From Branchiostoma floridae (lineage: Eukaryota > Chordata > Leptocardii > Amphioxiformes > Branchiostomatidae): a DNA stretch of 64,000 nt. A program made the translations under genes and the position numbers. The notes beneath the pieces are model-generated. The model saw nothing but the letters and a program-made list of their open reading frames with translations. It made no database searches and was not told the DNA's origin. Positions within the stretch are counted from its first letter, which is position 1. Each line of letters opens with the position of its first letter. The DNA lies in contig NC_049979.1 of assembly GCF_000003815.2 (NCBI RefSeq), forward strand, positions 23,989,659 to 24,053,658. The letters run 5' to 3'. Shown here piece by piece: positions 56,545 to 64,000 of this stretch.

Positions 56545-59500
56545 CTATTCAAATTCGTTATTTTCATAGACGTGCAGGTTGGCATTAGCCCCTGCTGACT
56601 TCTCAAACCTGGCTTCAGTACATTTGCCTTGTGGTGGGACTGGGGGAAGTTTATCTTTAGGAGGTTTGTTTTTGATAACTGTTCCAAGGGACATGGCAAA
56701 CTGCTTTAGAGCTGCACCTTTCTGTTTTGGGCGCTTTTGTGGTGTATCTACATGTGCATGAGGCTGTGAAACTGCTGGGAGGACGTCAGTACCTTTACGG
56801 GGTGGGGGGAGAGGGGGAGGTTCTTCTTTAGTGGGATTGCTTTTGATACCTGTTCCATGGGCCTCGTTCTTAGTAAACTGCCTTCGACATGTACCTGTCG
56901 GCTTGGGGCTCTTTGGTGGTGCGTCCACATCTTCATACAGGTGAGGCTGTGAAACCGATGACATGGTTAAATCGCCTTTACGGGGTGGGGGCAGAGGGGG
57001 AGGCTCATCTTTTACAGATATATTTTTATTCTCCGTAACAATGGTCTTGTTCTTAGCGATCTGCCTTAGACCTGTACCTGTCGGTTTGGGACTCTTTGGT
57101 GGCGCGTCTTCATCTTCATACAGGTGAGGCTGTGAAACCGATGGCATGGTTAAATCGCCTTTACGGGGTGGGGGTAGAGGGGGAGGCTCATCTTTAACAG
57201 TTTTGTTTTTGTTCCCTGTAACAATGGTCTTGTTCTTAGCAAAATTCCTTGGACCTGCACCTGTCGGTATGGGGCTCTTTGGTGGCGCGTCGACATCTTC
57301 ATACAGGTGAGGCTGTGAGACAGCGAACAGAGCATCATCAACTCTACGGGGTGGGGGAAGAGGAGGAGGCTCTTCTTTAGTGGGTTTGGTCTTGTTGGCC
57401 TTTTCCAGGGCCTCGTTCTTAGCAGACGGCCAAACACCTGTACCTCTGGGTTTGGGACTCTTTAGTGGCGAATCAACGTCTTCGTATACGTAAGACTCTG
57501 AGACAGCTAGCAAGGTGTCAGCACCTTCACGAGGTGGGGGAAGTGGAGCGGGTTCATCTTTCAAGGGTTTGCTTTGATTTGGAGATCCAGAAGTCTTTAT
57601 TTCAACAGGTTTCCCTGGACCTGCACCTTCGCTTGTTTGGTTATTTGGTGGGGATTCTACACCTGTGTACAGACGATTTTGCTGTGACAGAGATACACCT
57701 TGGTTATATGCTAGATTTCTAACATCAAAGGATTGAGTTGTATTTTGAGACTGGGTCTGTGCTGTCTGATCATGACCGCTGATTGTTGCAGTAGCTGTGG
57801 TGTTTTTGTGGGATTCAGTGATGGCCTGAGACTGACCCTGTCCTGTCTGATCATGACCACTGGTCAGTACACTAGCTGTGGTGTTTGTATGGGATTCAGT
57901 GATGTTCTGATATTGGCCCTGTCCTGTCTGATCATGACCACTGGTCAGTACACTAGCTGTGGTGTTTGTATGGGATTCAGTGATGTTCTGAGACTGGCCC
58001 TGTCCTGTCTGATTGTGATGGTTGTCAATATCTTCATACTGGTTATCATGATCACTGGTCACTACAGTAGCTGTGGTGTTTAAATCAGATTTAGTGATGG
58101 TCTGAGACTGGCCCTGTCCTGTCTGATCATGACAACTGGTAGATGTTGAGTCCTTTGGTGGTGTTCCTACACCTATGTACATAGGATTTTGCTTTAAGGC
58201 AGCTAGCACTTTGTTATGCATATGTGCTTCAACCTTCAGACCCTGCAATGCCTGATCAGCCTCTCCAGTAGCCGTGGTGTTTGTAACAGTTACGATAACT
58301 TTAGAATCCTGGCCTGAAGGAGGATTCCTGGTCTTCCCTTTGCAACAGACAGCGAGAATGATGACGCCAATCATGACAATACCGCCTACTGTACCACAGG
58401 TAGAGCTTATGAGAACAGGTAGGGGATTTGCAAGGGGTGTAGTTCGTGGTGCTATTGTTATTGACTGTTTGACAGATGTGGAGCCTACAGGATGTGCTAT
58501 CGGGCTAGTATTGCTTTCTGTGATGCCAAATGAAGAAGATGTTGGCACTGCAGATGAAACATGGGTATCGTTACAGATCAGGTCTTCAGGGTTGATATCT
58601 TTAATCTTTTGCCCACGGAAGTTGGCAGGTTGGGCACAAGTTATCTGGTTTTCGAAATAAGCAGACCCGGTCATTTTCAGTCTGAACGGAACCATCCCAC
58701 AGTCACACTGCCAGGTGTTGTTATAAATTTCCACACGTCTGATTGCTGACAGCACGTCGTGAGCAGACGGGGGAAGGACAGATATCTGGTTTTCACATAG
58801 CATCAACTCAAGCTTAAGATTAGTGAATGTATATGGCTGGATAGAAGTTATCTGATTATAAGACAGGTCGAGGATACAGAGTTCAGGTAGATTGGTGAAC
58901 GTTCCAGGCTGGATGGAAGTCATCTGGTTATAGGAAAGGATCAACTCTTTGAGCTTCGGTAAATTAATGAATGCAGCTGGCTGGATGGAAGTAATCTTGT
59001 TTTTCTCCAGGTCCAACTTGTTGAGCTTGTGCAGATTAGAGAATGTACCGGGTTGTATGGAAGTTATCAGGTTTTGTGACAAGGAAAGGTTCGGGAGTTC
59101 TTTGAGATTAGAGATTGCTCCGGGGATAAAAAAGAATACACCAGGCTGGATGCTATTTATGTGGTTGCGGTTTAGATTTACTTTTTGTAACTCTGGTAGA
59201 TTTGAGAATGCACCTGGCTGGATGTCATTTATATGGTTGTTATTCAAATACAAGTATTTGAGCCTGGGTAAATTTGAGAATACACCAGTTTGGAGGTGTG
59301 TTATGTTGTTGTAACAAAGGTCCACCCAATAGAGCAAAGAGTGGTTTGAAAAGATGCCAGGTTCAATGTTAGTTATCCCGTTTTTGCTCAGGTTCAAATC
59401 AAAAAGCAGGGGTAGATTTGAGATTGAACCTGCGTGAATGCTGGTTATCTGATTATTTCCCAAATTTAAGATATTTAAGGATTTTGGGAGTTTCTTTGGG

Positions 59501-59733
59501 AAGCTGGTTATCTGATTATTTTCCAAAGATAAGAAGGTGATGTTTTTTGGGATGTTCCGGGGGACGCTGGTGAGTCCCAGCCCTGTACAGTAGCAGCAAG
59601 GAGGTGGTTGTGTCGGCTTCATTTCCCGTTTGCAGAATGAGGATGTTGAACAGCTGCATCCAGCTTCTGGTACTCCGGGTCCCTTCAGGATGATAAGAAG
59701 GAAAATCAGCATGTGTCTCAGCCTTTTCCCCAT
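56545..59733 (-). CDS. LRR transmembrane receptor with docking-repeat tail
   Basis: A single coding exon of 1062 residues. I chose the Met at 59733 (MGKRLRHMLIFLLIILKG) because it begins a signal peptide and a CTGTTTAG splice acceptor lies just upstream. Order: signal peptide 1-25; Cys-rich LRR N-cap to about 60; about eleven LRRs with ITSIQPGTFSNL-type repeats to about 320; LRR C-cap (WQCDCGMV) to about 390; membrane helix near 445-475 (GGIVMIGVIILAVCC). Then in the tail: five units of about 27 residues (HDQTGQGQSQNITESH core) at about 525-660, and from about 745 to the end five units of 61 residues. Each 61-residue unit pairs a YEDVD-like tyrosine motif with PPPLPPPR, a class II SH3 ligand. 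The role is probably cell-surface recognition with signalling through SH2/SH3 adaptors. I know no named orthologue. Confidence 0.9.
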   Translation of the reverse strand: MGKRLRHMLIFLLIILKGPGVPEAGCSCSTSSFCKREMKPTQPPPCCYCTGLGLTSVPRNIPKNITFLSLENNQITSFPKKLPKSLNILNLGNNQITSIHAGSISNLPLLFDLNLSKNGITNIEPGIFSNHSLLYWVDLCYNNITHLQTGVFSNLPRLKYLYLNNNHINDIQPGAFSNLPELQKVNLNRNHINSIQPGVFFFIPGAISNLKELPNLSLSQNLITSIQPGTFSNLHKLNKLDLEKNKITSIQPAAFINLPKLKELILSYNQMTSIQPGTFTNLPELCILDLSYNQITSIQPYTFTNLKLELMLCENQISVLPPSAHDVLSAIRRVEIYNNTWQCDCGMVPFRLKMTGSAYFENQITCAQPANFRGQKIKDINPEDLICNDTHVSSAVPTSSSFGITESNTSPIAHPVGSTSVKQSITIAPRTTPLANPLPVLISSTCGTVGGIVMIGVIILAVCCKGKTRNPPSGQDSKVIVTVTNTTATGEADQALQGLKVEAHMHNKVLAALKQNPMYIGVGTPPKDSTSTSCHDQTGQGQSQTITKSDLNTTATVVTSDHDNQYEDIDNHHNQTGQGQSQNITESHTNTTASVLTSGHDQTGQGQYQNITESHTNTTASVLTSGHDQTGQGQSQAITESHKNTTATATISGHDQTAQTQSQNTTQSFDVRNLAYNQGVSLSQQNRLYTGVESPPNNQTSEGAGPGKPVEIKTSGSPNQSKPLKDEPAPLPPPREGADTLLAVSESYVYEDVDSPLKSPKPRGTGVWPSAKNEALEKANKTKPTKEEPPPLPPPRRVDDALFAVSQPHLYEDVDAPPKSPIPTGAGPRNFAKNKTIVTGNKNKTVKDEPPPLPPPRKGDLTMPSVSQPHLYEDEDAPPKSPKPTGTGLRQIAKNKTIVTENKNISVKDEPPPLPPPRKGDLTMSSVSQPHLYEDVDAPPKSPKPTGTCRRQFTKNEAHGTGIKSNPTKEEPPPLPPPRKGTDVLPAVSQPHAHVDTPQKRPKQKGAALKQFAMSLGTVIKNKPPKDKLPPVPPQGKCTEARFEKSAGANANLHVYENNEFE

Positions 59734-59898
59734 CCTGAAACCTAAACAGAAGGAGCAGGAATTAATCCACACGACCGATCCGTTGTAGCATTTCACACAG
59801 ATGTATCAGCTCAGTGTCACTGGATGTTTCACAACATACAAAAATGTATAAATATTCATCATAACACCCAAGTGAAGGTGGCTATACAACTGGTTTGC

Positions 59899-59932
59899 CC
59901 CCCCCCCCCCTACACACACATATACACACACA
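59899..59932. repeat. poly-C and CA tract
   Basis: A C homopolymer followed by CACACA and TATACACACACA runs. Confidence 0.85.
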
Positions 59933-60454
59933 TCGTTGTTGTAGTGCTTTGCACTTCAGCCAGGGGTCGTTGCTGCAGCGTGGAGAATGCGGCTCCAAAC
60001 GTGACTGAATCAGTATTGCCATGGGGAATGTGACAGTTGGTCATCGAAACCATGCGTAGTTATCATCAAACACTTGTTTGTGTACAAAGAACCTGTGAGT
60101 TTGCACACACACAACTCTGCATGTTGACCTGAAAATGTTCGCATGTTAACGTTAGTATGTTTATTTACTGGGAAAACCATTAAAAAGGAAATGAAGTTTT
60201 AATGAGATACCGGTATCAATCGCGTATTACAAAACTTGCCGAAAAACATTTAATCCATAGTCTTGCATTGAACCACAACATAGCAACGCTCCAAGCCCAT
60301 GGCAAGTGCTGCAATTATAATTACTTAAAAAAAAACCGTAGTATCTATGAGCGATCAAAATATAAAACAAAGTCACTGTTATAGGTCATTTTTCCAAATG
60401 ATAAGTTTAATCTACCTTGTTACAATACACGTATTCACAAGAATATGACTTAAA

Positions 60455-60995
60455 GGGGCATTCCACTCCAGACGGGACTGTTATTTTCTGATAGATATTA
60501 ATTGTTGGAAGTGACAAATGTATGCTACGTAACATTATACGATAAAGTACCCATTAGCCCCACTCGCATCAAAAAGCATTCAGTCATCTACAAAACTCCC
60601 CAGGTACCCTCTAATTAAATTAATCAATCTCAGCCTATGACTGAAAACAATGTGCCTGACAACGCCTGACTTAACTTAGGTTACAAACGTAATTTCAGGA
60701 TCGCTAAGAAAAGTACGCCTTGTTATGTGTTCTTTGAAATCTTTTGAACAACTGACCTTCTTGGTGTGCTTAGCGCCCTCATTTATACCGAAAATATTCA
60801 CGACAAAGGAAGTGTCTATACGTATAGGGAATGCATGGGTAGGGTCTGCATGGGTTTAGTGAGTGTCATATTGTTTTACAAACACACGTTGCGTGATTCG
60901 CCACAAGCGGAATTCCATAAAAGATCGGCTGATCATGTATTCATTGATACATTATCTATTGGAAAATAACACTCCCTTCTCCGGTGGAATGCCCC
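60455..60995. mobile_element. TIR element flanked by TTAAA
   Basis: GGGGCATTCCACTCCAGA and its inverse TCTCCGGTGGAATGCCCC bound 541 bp. TTAAA flanks both ends (60450-60454 and 60996-61000). A TTAA-containing duplication fits piggyBac or Kolobok; there is no transposase to decide. Confidence 0.8.
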
Positions 60996-63125
60996 TTAAA
61001 GAAATGCGAACTTGCCATGCCACTTGAGTTATCACCTGATTAGCCCAAATTTTCGACGAATTAAGGAACGCGCTCGAAATGCGTTTGGTGGTTCACTGAA
61101 GTTCGTTCACAGTCCATTTGTGGTGATTTTTTCATCCTCTACGAAGCTTCAAAGATCTCTGATGTTATGATGAGGGGAGACGCAACCATTAGAATTTTCC
61201 CCAGTAATACATCCAATCCAATGGGAGAGTTGAGGAAACAGATATGCAATTATCTCAAGAATATAAAGTTCAAGCCATACAAACTTACCCTCAAATGATA
61301 GCCTACTATGTCCTGTCTCATCAAATTCATTTGCAAGAATTTCTATACGGCTAGTCTTTTGATACAACCCCTAATTAGAGCCCTTAGATTGGTCCGTTTG
61401 GCTCCAAACAGCTATCTGACGACGATACCACTATTTCAGGGGGGTGCGGAAACCCCGTCGATGGAGAAAGGTCATTTTTTACAACTAATTCAACAAGTGT
61501 AAGATCTTTCCTACCGCAGCCACTCCCAAAATGCTCAGATTTCACATAAAATCCCAGGCTTTTAATGATTTAATGATTTTCTCACTGGGGGCTAGGCGCC
61601 CACGCAAATTCTTGCGTCTCTTCTTGATTCGAGGGGAATTGGCCGCGCCTGGCGTTTGGGTTGTTTACCAACGCTTGCAATGTGAGAAGACGAAGCGTGC
61701 TATGTTGAAAATTAGTTGCAAATGTCAATTTGAATGGAGATTTTAAAAATTGGAATATTTGCAGTTTTGGTGCCAAAATTCTACAACATATACCTTAAAT
61801 ACAAAGTCATTAGCATACACATTATGTACTTTCAGCCTGACACGTAAGGTCTCATTGATGTATACTCCGAGCCAAAAAATAAACGGCTGTATGGACGCGT
61901 GTTTTTATCGGTGAGAAATTCCCTTTTAGCCAGCGGAACTGATATCAAAAGTTAGATTGGTGAAAGCTTGTTTATAACTTAAGAAATTAGCAGGTAAAGT
62001 TTTACAGCTGCGCGCTAGGTCGGAGGTACACAGTCCTGGGTTCTGAGTGGTGCGGTTGTACACTAACAGCGAAAAAGTGCCTTTTGTTGGGATTGACTAA
62101 TCTTGGTTTGTAACTGCTATAAAAAAAGAACCTGTGTATAGTTGACGTTGGCAATTTTTTTCCACGATATAGGGTAAATGTGCTCAACATAGAATGAAAA
62201 TTCTGCTGATATTTCACGTAGCTTCATTATGAACGCGCCCATGTAAACAACGAATTTAACATAGAAGTCTATGGGAAGAAAAAACTCATCAAAGAGACCT
62301 TAATATAATCTTTAAACTGTACCTGTTTACACATTGATTGGCTGGGCGGCAACTTGTAAGAGTACGTTTTGCTTTCGTGTTTATTTTTCACGGTAGATGC
62401 AAGTAAACAATTAACAGCACACATGTGGATAAATGATAGGCTGTCTGAAAGCCTGGCCAATAACTAATAAGTGACAGTTACAACAATTTTCTTCAATCAG
62501 TGACTGTTTTGTAAAGGTACAGTACATACCTCCCAAATTTTCGATGTCTACCAGCACATTGTTGTAACTGTTATGCTAACGTGACTGATGAAACTCTTCA
62601 ATAATAAGTGACAACACTGACGTGAAAAAGAATCAAAGAAAAAAAAAACATCGAGAAAGGTAAAGCATAAAGAAGTACAGAAAATCTAAGTTAGATGAAC
62701 CAGTCTGTTGGCATGTACATGTAAATTCGATAACGATGTCATATGACATATATTTGACAATTACCATCGTACGGTAGCGTATGGTGATGTTGCCCAGACG
62801 GGATTTGAAGACAGTGATGTTTTGGTGTGGGTTGAAATTATACAAGTAATAATTTCAGTAATGATTTGTCCATGCACACTGTCCAACTTTTCACATTGGC
62901 ATAAAATAACTGTACTTCCAATTTGCTAAAATCTCCTGCCAACATTAAACACTACAATCAACTTAACAAAATCAAGCGAGCAACTATCTAAATTCTTAAC
63001 AAAATGTTATAGAAATTTCAACATATATTGAGGTTCATGAAAACGTGGTACTGCGCAGATTTCCTGACCTCTGAATTTGTGTGTATTTCACTGTTTGTCG
63101 AAATTTTTTCCTTTCAATATGGTTA

Positions 63126-63843
63126 GAGTCGATTCCATATAACCGAGAGGGTGTTTCTTGCCTTTTGTTCTAACAATTTGGAAATCTTTGTAACAATCTA
63201 ACTGTGATAAGTAACTGTTTAGAACTATTTACAACATCTATATGACGTTCTAAATGTTTCTATAGTATTCAAACATGTTAGAAACATTTCTAACATCAAA
63301 TACATTATTTCTGTTAGTTTCTGAACTGTTCCAACATAGATGCATCATTTGTGATCACATGTTCGAACATGGAAACAATATGATGAAACTGGGTCAGTGG
63401 GCTGGGAAGAGGGCAATTCACACATCCCTGCCAAGTGCAGGAAATTATGTCTGTCTGCCACCTTCTCACAGAAGACTCACCAGTGTGTACTAAAGAAAGT
63501 CTAAAAATACAAGAGCCAAACAAAGGACCAAGCTTAGCAGCTTTGTTTATGGGGTCAATAAAAGTTTTATGGAGGGAAAAAATGACACAAAATGTTGGAA
63601 CATGTTGGAACAATAACAAAAACACATAGATGTTTGAAAATTGTTCTAAATAAAGAGATAATGATATCATTACTTTCCCAAATGTTCCAACAAATATGAA
63701 AAGGTTCAAACATGTTTAAACTTTCATTTTGAAATGTTTGAACAATTTTGAACTTTAGTGACTGAAATGTTCTTTTACTCAAATTAGTTCAAACTTATTA
63801 CAAATATTATTTCAAAACCATCTCGGTGACTTGGAATTGACTC
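63126..63843. mobile_element. TA-flanked TIR element, Tc1/mariner-like
   Basis: GAGTCGATTCCATATAACCG at the left and CGGTGACTTGGAATTGACTC at the right are imperfect inverses, flanked by TA on both sides. The interior of 718 bp repeats GTTCCAACATG-type words in both orientations and has no transposase. Confidence 0.6.
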
Positions 63844-64000
63844 TAGAGTGTGTGTGACCAAATTTAATATGATAATGGTGCTTTTGGGAACATTGAAACG
63901 TTCTCCTTATACGGCTTTTAAGCAAGTCGGCACAACCCGCCGTACGTGTAATTGAGTGCTGTCTACGTGAAAAAACATGGCCAATCTTTTGGGATCCGTA

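Larger units (their letters stand above)
59734..64000. other. intergenic, right end of window
   Basis: The 5' region and probable promoter of the LRR gene come first, then a poly-C/CA tract at about 59900-59932, a TTAAA-flanked element (60455-60995) and a TA-flanked element (63126-63843). No coding gene was recognised. Confidence 0.5.

Noticed and set aside
55847-56588. Frames of 60-139 residues rich in Pro, Thr and Lys
   Set aside because: They fall in a degenerate tandem repeat and shift frame between units.
59734-59796. Upstream Met (MKCYNGSV) for the LRR receptor
   Set aside because: A splice acceptor (CTGTTTAG) lies between it and the Met that starts a clean signal peptide, so it is probably intronic.

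Overview
The window looks like nuclear DNA of an amphioxus (Branchiostoma) or a close deuterostome relative. Genes are split by GT-AG introns and are clearly animal: WDR20, NEPRO, an adenosine-type GPCR, cytosolic HSP70, BTB-BACK-Kelch proteins, a cytosolic sulfotransferase and an LRR receptor. Intergenic and intronic DNA is full of short inverted-repeat transposons and AT-rich single-copy sequence. Nothing bacterial, no CRISPR array and no rRNA was seen. The species assignment is inference from gene style and repeat load.

Layout, left to right. 1-10117: probable first intron of a WDR20 gene whose first coding exon lies at 10118-10366 (minus). 10367-11297: divergent promoter interval. 11298-15247 (plus): six-exon gene for a YqaJ-type (phage lambda-exonuclease-like) nuclease, with a dead mariner in one intron. 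15248-19921: intergenic, with two related inverted-repeat elements and one micro-MITE. 19922-21311 (plus): two-exon adenosine-receptor-like GPCR. 21548-22520: diverged direct repeat split by a Harbinger-like MITE. 23125-24825 (minus): intronless-CDS Kelch-like gene. 25667-26398: DNA transposon derivative. 28259-30520 (minus): HSP70 with one intron. 30521-30832: 312-bp head-to-head promoter carrying heat-shock elements. 30833-37847 (plus): NEPRO in ten exons, with two large foldback elements in its introns. 39870-41582 (plus): second Kelch-like gene, an inverted paralogue of the first. 42584-47416 (minus): cytosolic sulfotransferase, interrupted exactly at an exon-intron boundary by a 5'-truncated LINE that keeps a full reverse-transcriptase ORF. 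47417-56544: gene-poor, with a tandem array of tRNA-like units that is itself split by a hAT-type MITE. 56545-59733 (minus): large LRR transmembrane receptor whose tail is a tandem array of tyrosine plus SH3-ligand docking units. 59734-64000: intergenic, two more TIR elements.

The genes do not form one pathway. The best functional link is the shared HSP70/NEPRO promoter, where a heat-shock chaperone and a nucleolar protein start about 300 bp apart on opposite strands. The most unusual items are (1) the sulfotransferase-LINE boundary insertion, which displaces a splice donor by about 2.7 kb and leaves one open frame running from sulfotransferase into reverse transcriptase; (2) the docking-repeat receptor; (3) the tRNA-like tandem array with intact box A, box B and T-run; and (4) a micro-MITE family with 9-bp target duplications. 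Exon borders were set by hand from reading frame and splice phase, and none has transcript support here.
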